A stretch of DNA of 64,000 bases from Symbiodinium kawagutii (taxonomy: Eukaryota > Sar > Dinophyceae > Suessiales > Symbiodiniaceae). The DNA lies in NCBI GenBank assembly GCA_009767595.1, contig VSDK01003906.1, positions 204,269 to 268,268 on the forward strand, in the 5' to 3' direction. The position numbers and the translations under genes are program-made. Shown here in pieces: positions 19,480 through 28,966 of this stretch (position 1 is the stretch's first letter; each line of letters starts with the position of its first letter). The notes beneath the pieces were generated by a model. That model searched no databases and was not told where the DNA came from. It saw only the letters and a program-made list of their open reading frames with translations.

Positions 19480-19990
19480 CCATTATTCAGCATGATCACT
19501 GTTTGGTTTGTTTGGAATTGTTTACCGCATTCACCCTTATTCATCATAATATTCTAGCCACAAAGTAGCCAGCATAAGCCATTGAGTTTAACCATTATGA
19601 ACAGTATATGGATGACATTTGACCACGCATTAAGTCATACAAACAATTAAGCACATGTATATTATTCGCATATGTACATACAATAGCCATGTAAGCATGC
19701 TTAAACATGTAATTAGTCACCATTATTATCCATATAATCATGCAATTCCCACAGTAATGACCATTATTACTGCGAAGTAATCGCCATTATCAACCCACAG
19801 ATTTCACCATGATCATTAGCCATCAGTGGTAATCTTGATCAATCATCACATTATTGACATAATCATCATTCATGATCACCATTAACCATATACCTAAGTA
19901 ATCACCATTAATTAGCCATTATTTTTTCAAACATGTTTTCAAGAACGCCTTCAATGGCACAATATTACCTTATCAATTTCAAATCATTTT
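19480..19990 (+). repeat. A+C-rich intron arm
   Basis: CCATTATTACTGC, CACCATTATTATCC and similar ACCATTA words throughout; no coding island. It leads into the small ORF at 20001. Confidence 0.45.
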
Positions 19991-20000
19991 CACTTCCAAG

Positions 20001-20102
20001 ATGAGAAAACCGTTGAACGATGCCCCAGGTTTTTGGAATGCCGGGCCTGACCTGATGCGCCGGGGGGCCACAAATCGGCCGCCAGGAAGGCTGCCAGGGT
20101 GA
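20001..20102 (+). CDS. small ORF or exon
   Basis: ATG to TGA, 33 codons: MRKPLNDAPGFWNAGPDLMR then RGATNRPPGRLPG. GC-rich and coding-like. An acceptor (CCCCAG) at 20022-20027 is in another frame, so the start is uncertain. The opposite strand is open as well. Confidence 0.3.
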   Translation: MRKPLNDAPGFWNAGPDLMRRGATNRPPGRLPG

Positions 20103-20142
20103 ACGCAGCCGCAGGAGATGTGGGTTGAACCACTGGTGTTTT

Positions 20143-20202
20143 CATGGGGAAACCATGGGAAAATCATGGGAAAATCATGAGAAAACCATGGGAAAACCCA
20201 TT
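20143..20202 (+). repeat. CATGGGAAAAC array, exact 11-bp period
   Basis: Units start at 20143, 20154, 20165, 20176, 20187 and end near 20198. The unit is the reverse complement of the GGTTTCCCATG words that make up the array at 60085-60345. Confidence 0.9.
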
Positions 20203-20617
20203 CAAAAATAAAAGTTTTCCACGTTTTATGTCGATATTTTTGCCCACGATTCATGGGTCACCACCGCAACCATCTAAAAATGCAATTCCGAACAGGGAAG
20301 CCAATTAGCTATGTGGACGTGGGTAAGACCTATGACATCCACACACCAGTGGCACTACTGCATGCAGTTGTTGAGACCTCTCAACGACACGCTGGTCTTG
20401 TCGTTTGTTTCCATATCAATGGGAAGTACATGGACGATCATCCCAGGAAGTGGTTAGTAAGCATTGTTACATCATACATGGTATAATCCACTTATATAGT
20501 GTATTGACTACCCGTGGTTACCGTTACATCATACAGTTATCAACGGTAGAATCCATTTAGTGTATTGACCACCCATTTTTTACCAACCAGATACAAGCTG
20601 TGGGATGATCATCCAAG

Positions 20618-20923
20618 TCACTCCTGCCCCGAGGTCAGAACAAAAAAGCCGTCAGGGAGCTGAGCAATGCAATGAAGGCCCCCGGATGACTGGAAGTGGT
20701 TCTCCAGCTCAGTTAGACAGCTGAGACGCTCTGAGTCAAGCCAGATGGGTTTGCTACGGTCACCGTGCGGAATCTTCATAGCTGGTGACGTGCCAGGTGT
20801 TAAGGCGGGAATAGACCGTATGTTTTCTTGATGAGAACTGACAGAGTACATCAATAGAATATGAATCCAAGCGATCTTGTTTGTGGATGGTAGATAGCAC
20901 AAGATTTCATGATTTCCCAGCAT
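20618..20923 (-). CDS. uncertain ORF, unknown
   Basis: 101 codons on -, with a plausible segment HGDRSKPIWLDSERLSCLTE then LENHFQSSGGLHCIAQLPDG. The + strand contains RGQNKKAVRELSNAMKAPG over part of it. Coding status and strand are undecided. Confidence 0.25.
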   Translation of the reverse strand: MLGNHEILCYLPSTNKIAWIHILLMYSVSSHQENIRSIPALTPGTSPAMKIPHGDRSKPIWLDSERLSCLTELENHFQSSGGLHCIAQLPDGFFVLTSGQE

Positions 20924-21039
20924 CGCTCCTCAAGTGTTCTATGGGGATGTCAGCATGCTGTCATACAGATTCATGCTTTGGGAATGCAATGTGCATTCTC
21001 GGTACTCTGACACTTGAAGTCTGAAGTCTTCTGAAGGCA

Positions 21040-21282
21040 GTGGCCAGTCCGCGCAAAGTTGGTCCCAAAAAAGAAGTTGACAAGACCTTCCTGGAGCCTC
21101 TCAGATGCAGAGAAACGCAAGAAGTGACAGAAATTGCTTTGTTTCATTGTGTTCCTGCTTTGAAGATCTTTGATGCATTTTCAAGCCACAAGAGTGCGGT
21201 GCTTAAGGGTCCTCTTGTAGGTTGGTCATTCCATAGAATTCCATCCTCCACAGAATTGGCTCAAGATTTCTTTTGTGTGTAG
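21040..21282 (+). CDS. uncertain ORF upstream of the RCC1-like pseudogene
   Basis: 80 codons from ATG to TAG (MASPRKVGPKKEVDKTFLEP...). Composition near background. It could be a 5' part of the neighbouring decayed gene, but nothing in it shows that. Confidence 0.25.
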   Translation: MASPRKVGPKKEVDKTFLEPLRCRETQEVTEIALFHCVPALKIFDAFSSHKSAVLKGPLVGWSFHRIPSSTELAQDFFCV

Positions 21283-21352
21283 CAGGGTACTGATATGATG
21301 CTTGTGAGTGTAGCTCTGCCCAGTGGTCGGTCTGAAAGCGTTTCACTTCCGG

Positions 21353-21830
21353 AGTCCTCCAAAGTCGGGGAGCTGGAACTTGGCCCAGAGGTCTTTTGGC
21401 CGAGGTGTCTTGCGGCTTGTGACACCTGAGGGCCGTATCCTGGAGGATCCTAAGCAGCCTCTAGACGCTGCAGGGGTTGTGCGGTGGCCACAGAGTTGTA
21501 ACCTGGGACAATCCCGAACATGGTGGGGACAGCGCCGCAGTCCAAGATGTGCTTAGGAGGGTGCATCAAATTCGGGCCACATGGGATGCATTTGCTGCTA
21601 TCCTTGTAGATGGCCCTGTGGTGACCTGGGGCAATCCAGACAAGGGTGGTGACAGCTCTGCAGTGCACGATCAGCTAAAGTGTGTTCAGCAAGTTCGCGC
21701 CACCTTGGGTGCATTTGCGGCTCTTCTGGGAGATGGTGCATGGTGACATGAGGCAATTCAGACCATGGTGGCGACAGATGGTGACAGCTCTGCAGTGCAA
21801 GATCAGCTGACCAATCTGTAGGTTTGAACT
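21353..21830 (+). pseudogene. RCC1-like repeat gene with ubiquitin-like leader, broken fragment
   Basis: The first frame carries VLRLVTPEGRILEDPKQPLD then AAGV, the end of a ubiquitin-like fold that precedes RCC1-type repeats in many dinoflagellate proteins. After a frameshift the repeats follow: RVVTWDNPEHGGDSAAVQDV, then FAAILVDGPVVTWGNPDKGG, then LGAFAALLGDGAW and a TGA. Beyond the stop the DNA still encodes shifted remains of a third repeat (GGCGACAG, then a duplicated GATGGTGACAGCTCTGCAGTG). At least one frameshift, one in-frame stop and one small internal duplication show that it is decayed. Intact proteins with this architecture are usually called RCC1-like or HERC-like; the true role of this copy is unknown. 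Confidence 0.85.
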
Positions 21831-22206
21831 GCTCTATAGCGGGACTTGTGTATGGTTCACCACTGTTCCGTGGGTGAAAATGGCTCTTTATGGGTCCGTT
21901 GGAGGTCATGAAGGTGTATGGCCATGGTCAGTTTTAGCCGTCAGACTTCCAGTGGGAGGGTGAACAATGTTGAGCCATACCCATGTCTAGAAGTAAGCGA
22001 GCAACAAAATGCAACAGCATGTTTCTGTTTCAACCATGGTAGACTGTTGACTGCGAGTCACTCACAATTCTATTGACTGTTACCAGGTAGCAGGATCAAC
22101 TGAAAGTCCGGGGACTCTTCATTGAAGATATAAGCGATATGATAAGTAACTATATGTCAGGGGGACGATCGGGATTGCATAAATTAAGCAATTCCATGCA
22201 CAGAAG

Positions 22207-22612
22207 ATGGTGATCAAACCAAATCAAATCAATACAAATCGACTCCAATCAAACCAATACAATTCAAATCCGATGAACTCAAATCAGTACAAATCAAATC
22301 AACTCAAATCAACAGACATCAACTCCAGTCAAATCAGATCAACTCAAATCACATCAAACCAAATCAGATCGACTCAAATCAATAGACGTCAACTCCAGTC
22401 AAATCAAGTTGAATCACGTCAATACAAATCAGCTCCAATCAAATCAAATCAACTCCAGTCAAATCAATCAACTCTAGTCAAACATCAAACCAAATAAAAT
22501 CAACTTAAATAGACTCAATTCAAATGAATACACACCACATCCAGTCAAATCAAATCAAATTGATGCAAATCAAAACCAGTTAATCAAATCAAATCAGCTC
22601 ATATCAAATCAA
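22207..22612 (+). repeat. AAATC/AACTC pentamer satellite
   Basis: About 400 bp of degenerate CAAATCAAATCAACTC repeats with 5-bp periodicity. It yields an open frame rich in N, S, Q and I, which is an artefact. Strongly strand-asymmetric: almost no G on the + strand. Confidence 0.95.
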
Positions 22613-22685
22613 ATGACTTTTTTGAGCTACAAGTCTTGAGACACTTACAACTAGCTTCTCTGAAAAAAATGCCCCTTGCATTGTT

Positions 22686-22865
22686 TTGCGGATACTAGTG
22701 GATTTTCATCGGGTACCTGGTCCTAATCTCATATGGTGGTTTTGTTACAATTGGGAACCCCGAAGATACATGGTTTATCAGTATGATCAAGATCTGGGGT
22801 CTGCCTCGATGAATCGACAAACACCATTCGACAAATGGAGAGATCCAAAGAGAAATCCACGAAAT
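22686..22865 (+). CDS. uncertain ORF left of a MITE
   Basis: The frame reads MRILVDFHRVPGPNLIWWFC ... ASMNRQTPFDKWRDPKRNPR and is cut at 22866 by a family 1 element. It could be an exon interrupted by the insertion, but removing the element does not restore a longer frame. Confidence 0.25.
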
Positions 22866-22976
22866 GGCTATGAGTCAATATTAATTAACCAATATGGGAG
22901 ATAATGACCAACAATAATAAGGGAAACAATGGTTAGTGAGAGGGGAACCAGGGGTACGGGGTTTTGACCCACAGCC
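22866..22976 (+). mobile_element. family 1 MITE, complete copy with AAAT target duplication
   Basis: GGCTATGAGTCAA and TTGACCCACAGCC ends; AAAT at 22862-22865 and 22977-22980. Its terminal CCCACAG lies immediately before a coding island. Confidence 0.85.
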
Positions 22977-23239
22977 AAATGGGTAAAACTGCACGTCCAG
23001 GTGCCACATGGTACCACCAAGCTGTGAGATCATGGGTTGGGAAACCGCTAGTGGTTCCCATTGCCGACAGTCCTCGTCGCCGCTCCTTAAGGCCTGGTAA
23101 GGAGGTGCACATCTACTCTGGCCAGGTGCCACTGTGGGGCTACCTGCTACTGGGGGGTTATGAGTTGGCTCTTGTTGGGATCAACCAAGAAGTGGCCATG
23201 TTTCATGTTGGTTTTCAGGGTTCATCAACCAACATGTGA
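22977..23239 (+). CDS. putative coding exon starting at a MITE border
   Basis: In the frame open from 22964 it reads ATWYHQAVRSWVGKPLVVPI then ADSPRRRSLRPGKEVHIYSG and QVPLWGYLLLGGYELALVG. The coding look fades after about 23190. The MITE's CCCACAG at 22968-22974 is the only good acceptor near the start. No family recognised; a membrane-proximal segment is possible from the WGYLLLGGYELALVG stretch. Confidence 0.45.
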
Positions 23240-23296
23240 TCATGTTGTTGTCGCTTGTGCTTTGCTGTTCTAACAAAGGCGGTGGCATTTCGTTAC

Positions 23297-23578
23297 TCAC
23301 CACCAGCACGGCACACGAAGCGTAACACTCAGTGAGAGGCAATCTTGATGCGCGGCAAGGGCCCACTGAATAAGGGTTTTGCCTTCACACGAGGTGAGTT
23401 TCACAAGTCCATGGGAAGTTCTCACATTCAACCACCAAGGTTTGGTTCCTTGGATTCGATGAGGTGTTTCCATCGTTAGGTACTCTACCAAAAGAACCCA
23501 TTTTGTGGGAAGCTGCATTAGAGTCTGTCCACAAGGTTTGGAGTTCCCTCCATCAAACCACAATTCAAGACAATTCAA
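23297..23578 (-). CDS. uncertain ORF, unknown
   Basis: 93 codons on - with balanced composition (MNCLELWFDGGNSKPCGQTL..., SCEGKTLIQWALAAHQDCLS). The second stretch has a faint ankyrin-like look. No support beyond the open frame. Confidence 0.2.
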   Translation of the reverse strand: MNCLELWFDGGNSKPCGQTLMQLPTKWVLLVEYLTMETPHRIQGTKPWWLNVRTSHGLVKLTSCEGKTLIQWALAAHQDCLSLSVTLRVPCWW

Positions 23579-23802
23579 ATTTTGAATAGGACTTCATGGG
23601 AAAGCACGGATTTTCAGAGTACATTCGTGGAGAGACCATGACATACTCATGTCTTCATATGTCTTCATGGCTTTTCCCAGCAACGCATTTCGGTTTTGAA
23701 CATTTTTTGGGAATGATGATGGCTATTGTCATCGTGTACCTACTCAGTCAGTTTGTTCCATTCTACCGACGTTGGTTGCTGAGAGCAGGGCGGCTCGGCT
23801 AG

Positions 23803-23898
23803 GCCAAGAATACCGCGGAGCTCCAAAAGAAGATGCTTAGGGAGAAGATGCAAGACGAGGCATCAATGCTTTGTTGCACGTCTTGGAACAGAAGATGA
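23803..23898 (+). CDS. putative coding exon, coiled-coil-like
   Basis: After GGCTAG the frame reads AKNTAELQKKMLREKMQDEA then SMLCCTSWN. The heptad-like spacing of A, L, M and the dense K/E content suggest a coiled coil. Strong codon bias over about 23803-23870. Confidence 0.45.
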   Translation, partial: AKNTAELQKKMLREKMQDEASMLCCTSWNRR

Positions 23899-23969
23899 CA
23901 GGTGTCAGGTATGGTGGTTGGTGGCTCTGCCAACAAGCAAGGACAAACATTGATGTTTAAAAGTCATTA

Positions 23970-24161
23970 TTGTTTCATGTTGTTTCCCAAGAGGTTCTTG
24001 GAAGTAGCTTCCACAAGTTGACCTTGCGTACTGACAGGTTGCGCTCAGACTTCTGTAAAGAAAACAATGCGAAAGTCAGCAAAGATTCCAAAGTAGCACA
24101 ACTCACTGTACTCCTTGGGATGAAATATGCAGAGGCATTCCAGGACAGTGGGGTGTTTTGA
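23970..24161 (+). CDS. uncertain ORF; opposite strand also open
   Basis: 63 codons ending in TGA (EVLGSSFHKLTLRTDRLRSD..., VAQLTVLLGMKYAEAFQDSG). The - strand is open for 123 codons over 23975-24346. Neither has decisive codon bias. Confidence 0.25.
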   Translation: MFHVVSQEVLGSSFHKLTLRTDRLRSDFCKENNAKVSKDSKVAQLTVLLGMKYAEAFQDSGVF

Positions 24162-24429
24162 CTTGTTCCTTCGAACATGCCTTCAATCTTTTCGTAGGTC
24201 AGGATTGAAGAAGGCACACCCTGAATGCCGCAGACGCCGCGAAAAGAAGTATTTTCATAATGGCAGAAATACCTATCGCATGTTGATGAAATGGCATCAT
24301 CCAATTTCATATTCCTCGCATGGGCACTTCCCAAAACCGAGTTCAAGGTTCAACCATTCGCCAAAACCAAGGGTTGTCTAACCCTTCACCATTGGATCTT
24401 ACTTAAGAGCTACGAGATAAACAGGGCAC

Positions 24430-24822
24430 CAGCGATGCAGGGTCGTCCTCTGACGTGCCCAGGGACAGTTGTGGACCTACTCAGCGGAGAGGAATTCTGG
24501 ATGTTTCCCGTTGTTGGAGAAAGATATCCCATTGGACAGGCTGGGAGGTGGGTACCAGGGCGCCAGAGACGTCCGAAAGCATGGGTTAAATGCTGGATTT
24601 GCTCGATTTGAGCCATGCCTGAGAGGTCGGATGATTCATGATTCACAAGTGTTCTGGAGGTCATTCTGCTCAAACACCATTCAGATGAGGGTGTTTGCAG
24701 ATGTTACGAAGCTGGTTCCTTCCCAGAACATGTGGTCTAGGACGACTTGGGGGGAGTTGTGGCTCAGGTACAGGCGGCGAGAACTTGGGGTTCCGGGTAG
24801 GACCCACAATGGATACGAGTAA
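24430..24822 (+). CDS. putative exons in two frames, unknown
   Basis: Frame A reads LTCPGTVVDLLSGEEFWMFP then VVGERYPIGQAGRWVPG over 24450-24560. Frame B (24469-24822) reads GARDVRKHGLNAGFARFEPC and later MWSRTTWGELWLRYRRRELG, closing at TAA. They could be two parts of one reading frame joined by a frameshift, or one may be false. No family recognised. Confidence 0.35.
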
Positions 24823-24993
24823 GCGATGCTGTAGCAGGTGTAGTGCAGAGGGTATGGGTTGATACCTGATATAACTGGTGTAATGTTAGATCATTTTAGA
24901 TCCAGATTATTAACCATCCTATATCTGTGATAACCATCCTATATCTGATATAACTGGCCAGCTATGAAGGTTAAACCAGTGGTGGTTTACTAA

Positions 24994-25203
24994 GAGCTGG
25001 ATCCATCACCAGAAATTGCGAGTGAATCTCAGAACAAGCTCATCAGCTCATTGACGAGGTTTTCAGCCCGGGCATTTTGGGCTATATGCGATGTGCTTGC
25101 GGAAGTACCAGTTCTAGCCAACAGTACGATTAAGCTTCAGAAACGAACGTTGGCTGTTGTTTTGTATGACACATTCTCACAGATTAAGCACACAATTGGT
25201 TAA
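24994..25203 (+). CDS. putative coding exon, helical
   Basis: A 69-codon frame without ATG, open between two TAA codons. It reads PEIASESQNKLISSLTRFSA then RAFWAICDVLAEVPVLANST and ends FSQIKHTIG. Balanced and coding-like, rich in predicted helix formers. No clear donor before the stop. Family unknown. Confidence 0.45.
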   Translation, partial: ELDPSPEIASESQNKLISSLTRFSARAFWAICDVLAEVPVLANSTIKLQKRTLAVVLYDTFSQIKHTIG

Positions 25204-25399
25204 ACACAATGAACTTCTGGGACACATTCGTGAACCATTCATGGACCCCATAGCGACTACCTCACGATCATGCAGTCACAATGAACAGTGGACCAACTAC
25301 CATCAACCAGACAGCAACGATCAATCAACCAATCATGGTCAAACCACCCGTAATAATCTGTGGTTTAGATGGTTCAACCATTGACACGTTGTGATTAAT

Positions 25400-25990
25400 T
25401 AGCCATGTTTCACCATGAGTTTATTAGTTCCTTCAAGCATTGATAAGAATCCATCAACGAATCGTTAAAAACTCGTAGTGCCAATAGCCATAAATCAATT
25501 GATCCATTTGGTTTCTGGCCAACGATGAATCAACCATCTATTTTGCCAACAATGCATTAGCAAGAAACCATCAATTTTGAACTTAAATGTCCATAAACCA
25601 TTGATGGTTGATTAATTGACAATGGCCATTGTAAACTGTCAACCACTGATATTCTGAATCATTGTTGCTTTGTTGAACCGCCTGAATAACATCAATGTCT
25701 AGTCATCAACCTCGATCATCAAGGCCACACCGTGTCTAGCCGCATAAGTAGGATTGATTAACGTTGACCGATGATCAACCTTAATTAACCATTGCGACTA
25801 GCCATCCCCGGTCAATGTGCCATTGGCCATGAACCAATTCAGCTTGATCAACCTCAACTACCAGTCATCACCCAAACATTGTCCACAGCCATTAGTCACT
25901 CAATCACCCAATCATCACCCAATCATCACCCCATCATCACCCAATCATCACCCAATCATCACTCAATCATCACCCAATTCATAAACCCGG
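25400..25990 (+). repeat. A+C-rich intron arm with CCCAATCATCA array
   Basis: ACCATCAA/TCAACCA words throughout. It ends in an 11-bp tandem CCCAATCATCA array at about 25905-25978, directly before the exon at 25999. Confidence 0.6.
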
Positions 25991-25998
25991 CCATTCCT

Positions 25999-26094
25999 AG
26001 CCACCACCATCCATCCCGAATCGAGTCTCAGTTCCTGCGCCAGGATGCTTCGCCAGGAAGTGCCACAGGACGCATAGCCTTGGGCTGCTACTGA
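25999..26094 (+). CDS. putative coding exon with stop
   Basis: The frame reads SRIESQFLRQDASPGSATGR then IALGCY and TGA. GC-rich island following the CATCA array. It may be a terminal exon. The same frame extends upstream (from 25792) through the repeat, which is not coding. Confidence 0.45.
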   Translation, partial: SHHHPSRIESQFLRQDASPGSATGRIALGCY

Positions 26095-26189
26095 CAGTGA
26101 CTAGTTACCAAGTTGAATAGCTGCCACTTACTTAATGACTTGGCTACTCAATGTTAAATATAGCAATACTGGTTGAACATTAAGTTGGC

Positions 26190-26222
26190 GGTTTCTCAAG
26201 TCAGTTTGGGGTACCCCCCTGT
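26190..26222. repeat. family 2 terminus, single end
   Basis: GGCGGTTTCTCAAGTCAGTTTGGGGTACCCCCC with no matching right end nearby; a truncated or rearranged copy. Confidence 0.5.
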
Positions 26223-26520
26223 TATCATCCCTGTTTTACCGTGTTAAGTAACAAAGCAACAATGTTCAACAATCAGCAGGTAAAATGATGGTGAACAATC
26301 ATTCTTGGCTGATCATCGTTCATGTGAATGATGGTTCTTAAGGATTAAAGATGGAGCTTAAGGGTCCACAATGATCGGGAGAAGGTTGAAAACTGCTCGA
26401 CCAGCCGGTTTGTTGGGAATGATCACCATTTGTTAGAGGAAACCCGATTGACAGTCATTCTTTTTAGGTAAGACAATTCTTTGCGACTGAGCCATACGCT
26501 GCTGTACCCATTCACATACT

Positions 26521-26721
26521 TTGCAGCCATCAACAGCCAAGATCCGTATCGTTTCAGGATGGATGTTTCAGTCAATTTGGGAGCACAATCTGATGGCTAT
26601 AGCTGTGGGGTTGCACAATGTTCCGGGCATAGCCGTTCGATTTGGCTATTCCTGCATGAACAGCTCAGCATTTCCTGGAGCAAACATATCTCACAATCGA
26701 GCTGGCTACATAATTGATTGA
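26521..26721 (+). CDS. uncertain ORF with a metal-transporter-like tract
   Basis: 66 codons. The segment MAIAVGLHNVPGIAVRFGYS resembles the HNxPEG helix of ZIP-type transporters but lacks the glutamate and any second signature helix. A competing frame (26481-26717) is open across the same DNA. Treat the resemblance as a hint only. Confidence 0.2.
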   Translation: MQPSTAKIRIVSGWMFQSIWEHNLMAIAVGLHNVPGIAVRFGYSCMNSSAFPGANISHNRAGYIID

Positions 26722-26843
26722 GGAAATCCCTTACTTTATACTTTGGCGCTGGGATGCGCCGAAGTGCCGTTCTCCCTAGATCGCGGTCGGGAGCTCGCCA
26801 GGAAGACGATCGAAAGCCTTTCAAGTATCCAAGTCCACGGGAG
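26722..26843 (+). CDS. putative coding exon, amphipathic helix
   Basis: The frame reads GNPLLYTLALGCAEVPFSLD then RGRELARKTIESLSSIQVHG, ending at GGGAG|GTGACG. Strong codon bias. The - strand and another + frame are open but less regular. No family recognised. Confidence 0.45.
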
Positions 26844-26925
26844 GTGACGACATCAGTTTCTGATGGTGGAAAAATGCGAAAGAAGTTCCAAGCGTGTGCT
26901 TGGGGCTGGTGCAGCCCATTGCACT

Positions 26926-26947
26926 CTATATATATATATATATATAT
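26926..26947. repeat. TA microsatellite
   Basis: (TA)n run abutting the left end of the next MITE, whose ATAT target duplication is drawn from it. Confidence 0.95.
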
Positions 26948-27048
26948 GGTGGTTTCTCAAACTGGGGGTACCCCTAAGTCATCCATAATTAATCATTTAT
27001 AGCAATAAGCCAACCATTTTTGGAGGTCCCCTACTTTAAGAAACCCCC
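26948..27048. mobile_element. family 2 MITE with ATAT target duplication
   Basis: GGTGGTTTCTCAAACTGGGG left end and CTTTAAGAAACCCCC right end; ATAT at 26944-26947 and 27049-27052. Confidence 0.8.
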
Positions 27049-27231
27049 ATATAGTTGTAACCATGGTTTAATCATTGGGAATGAGATGGCTGCCACACTA
27101 CTGGATAAGTCAATGGTTCCAGTCGCGGTATGATGAGTAGTGCATACCAGAAATGCCCTGTGTGCAATCAACCCACCCACAGGCAAAAGGGCATAATAGG
27201 TATAGATAACTCAGTATGACTGTGTGTCGGG

Positions 27232-27453
27232 ATGGGCTACCCTCCCAATCCTGAGCAGGTTTCAGAAACTGCTCAGGTAGGAAAGTTGCCGAAACGCCAT
27301 TGCGCAGTATATGTTCAAAAGATTCTCGGAATTGCTTGGAATATTTTGGACATGTCATGTTGTAGCCTTTTATCAAAGAGTACTTGCTTTGAACATTTTG
27401 GAATATGGGTGCCTCCCAAACTAGGGCCCCCCACTTATCATCTAGTTGATTGA
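27232..27453 (+). CDS. uncertain ORF
   Basis: 73 codons (MGYPPNPEQVSETAQVGKLP then KRHCAVYVQKILGIAW). The last third overlaps a family 2 element, so only 27232-27400 could be coding. The - strand (27110-27376) is also open. Confidence 0.25.
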   Translation: MGYPPNPEQVSETAQVGKLPKRHCAVYVQKILGIAWNILDMSCCSLLSKSTCFEHFGIWVPPKLGPPTYHLVD

Positions 27454-27512
27454 CAACTTATAGCATTCAACTATAATTTTGGGGTTCCCCATGGCTCGAG
27501 AAACTACCATTT
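27408..27512. mobile_element. family 2 element, diverged
   Basis: GGGTGCCTCCCAAACTAGGGCCCCCC and GGGGTTCCCCATGGCTCGAGAAACTACC. The palindrome is still visible with several substitutions. Confidence 0.6.
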
Positions 27513-27641
27513 GCTGGTTACAATCCCTATTATTAGACATTCATTCACTATCATTAAATAGATTATAATTACCATTTGCTGGTTATAGTCTCTATTCTTA
27601 CACATTAACTCACCATTATCAATCTTTATAAACCAATCATT

Positions 27642-27800
27642 TTGAGAAACCCCCATATGCTGGATCTTGCTGGTGATCCTGCACCACGGGTGTTGCTTCG
27701 CAAGCTCCTGCTGCATCCCGGCTCCTGGGAGGCTGCGGACTATAGGCGTATGCCCAACCAAGTCTCGGACTCTCGAAAGGTGTGGGGCTGGGTGGCGCTT
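27642..27800 (+). CDS. putative coding exon, unknown protein
   Basis: The frame reads LDLAGDPAPRVLLRKLLLHP then GSWEAADYRRMPNQVSDSRK and VWGW, after an intron-like CCCCCATATGCTG. Codons are strongly coding-like until about 27800; the frame then enters TAGCAG repeats. No family recognised. Confidence 0.5.
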
Positions 27801-28470
27801 TGTTTGCCAAAGATCCATAGGAGGAAAAGCATTAGTAGCATTAGCAGTAGTATCAATTGGTAGTTGTAGTAGCAGTAGAAAGAGGAGTGATAGTAGGTGT
27901 TATGTTACTATTATTACTGTGTTTGCTCTTGTTCTAGTTGTTGTACCTTGTTGTTTTGCTTGTTCCTGGTGCTAGTAAGGATAGTGAGGATCATGAACAA
28001 TTAGCATGATGGGCTCGGTGGGTTCGATGGTTTGACAACGCGAGCTGTGTATACTTGGCATGGTTGCTTGTGCAAGATGCAAGTATTTTGGATGAATTTC
28101 TGGGACTATCACCCAAAATAAGTTGATGTCAATCATAATCCTGTAAGTTCCAAATTGTTGATTCACCAAAAATTCCACCTGGGAGTACCTCTCCCAGGGT
28201 TTGCTTGATTTGTTTGCAAGAAATCATCACAACTAGGGATATACTGTAACTGATCCGGTAATAAATGCCGACATGACAAAAGTGGTTCCAGATTTGTTCC
28301 GTGCAGTGGTGCCGTTGTGGCTCAAAACCTTACGTGGTTTGCTGCACTATGTGAAGTGAGACAGACCCAGGCAACACGGTCACAATCAGTGGATCATCTC
28401 TAGCCATTTTCCCCGGAATGAACAGGGGTTGGTAAATATCCCATTTTAGGGACATTGAACATCACCTAAC
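27801..28470. other. non-coding
   Basis: TAGTAG/TTGTTC-type low complexity (27830-27970), then mixed sequence. A 68-codon - strand ORF (27972-28178) has no other support. Confidence 0.3.
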
Positions 28471-28473
28471 TGG

Positions 28474-28690
28474 ATGACTGTCGGGGAATATTCCCATAAC
28501 AGTTGGGTGATGTCAATTGTGGGACATTTCATGCGCCAGGAGGATTTGCAAAGTCCCTGGGTGGAGAATCAGATGCATCCCGAGCTCGAGCTGAAGGACA
28601 CGTGGACACGGCAGGGATGTGACAATGCCACCAGCCTGCCTTGGATGCAAGTCCCGGTTGTCAATCACCGACGTTTAGGGTCCAAAACCC
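28474..28690 (+). CDS. uncertain ORF
   Basis: The frame includes QEDLQSPWVENQMHPELELK then DTWTRQGCDNATSLPWMQVP. It ends inside the next family 2 element, so an exon of about 28530-28665 is the most that can be proposed. Confidence 0.3.
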
Positions 28691-28695
28691 GATTT

Positions 28696-28801
28696 GGGTG
28701 TTCTCAAAATAGGGGTACTCCCAAATCCCAAATCATCCATTATCAGCCATCCATAGTAGTAAACCAATCATTTTATGGGTCCCCCATTCTGAGAAACCAA
28801 C
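28696..28801. mobile_element. family 2 MITE with ATTT target duplication
   Basis: GGGTGTTCTCAAAATAGGGG left and CTGAGAAACCAAC right; ATTT at 28692-28695 and 28802-28805. Confidence 0.8.
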
Positions 28802-28866
28802 ATTTATGACTTATGACCATAATAGGTCCAGAATCATAATAGGGCCCTAAGTGTTTCCATCCAAAT

Positions 28867-28966
28867 AATGGTTTCTCAGAATAGGAGACCCCAAAAATGG
28901 CTGGTTCATTGCTATAAATGGTTCATGACTTTGATGATAACTGGGGGTAGCCCTGAGAAACACCCC
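28867..28966. mobile_element. family 2 element, second copy 65 bp downstream
   Basis: ATGGTTTCTCAGAATAGGAGACCCC and GGGGGTAGCCCTGAGAAACACC. No clear target duplication. Two copies this close may reflect nested or local insertion. Confidence 0.6.

Noticed and set aside
22207-22497. 96-codon N/S/Q-rich frame
   Set aside because: Artefact of the AAATC pentamer satellite.
26521-26721. ZIP metal-transporter call
   Set aside because: HNVPG lacks the conserved glutamate and there is no second signature helix; kept only as a hint.
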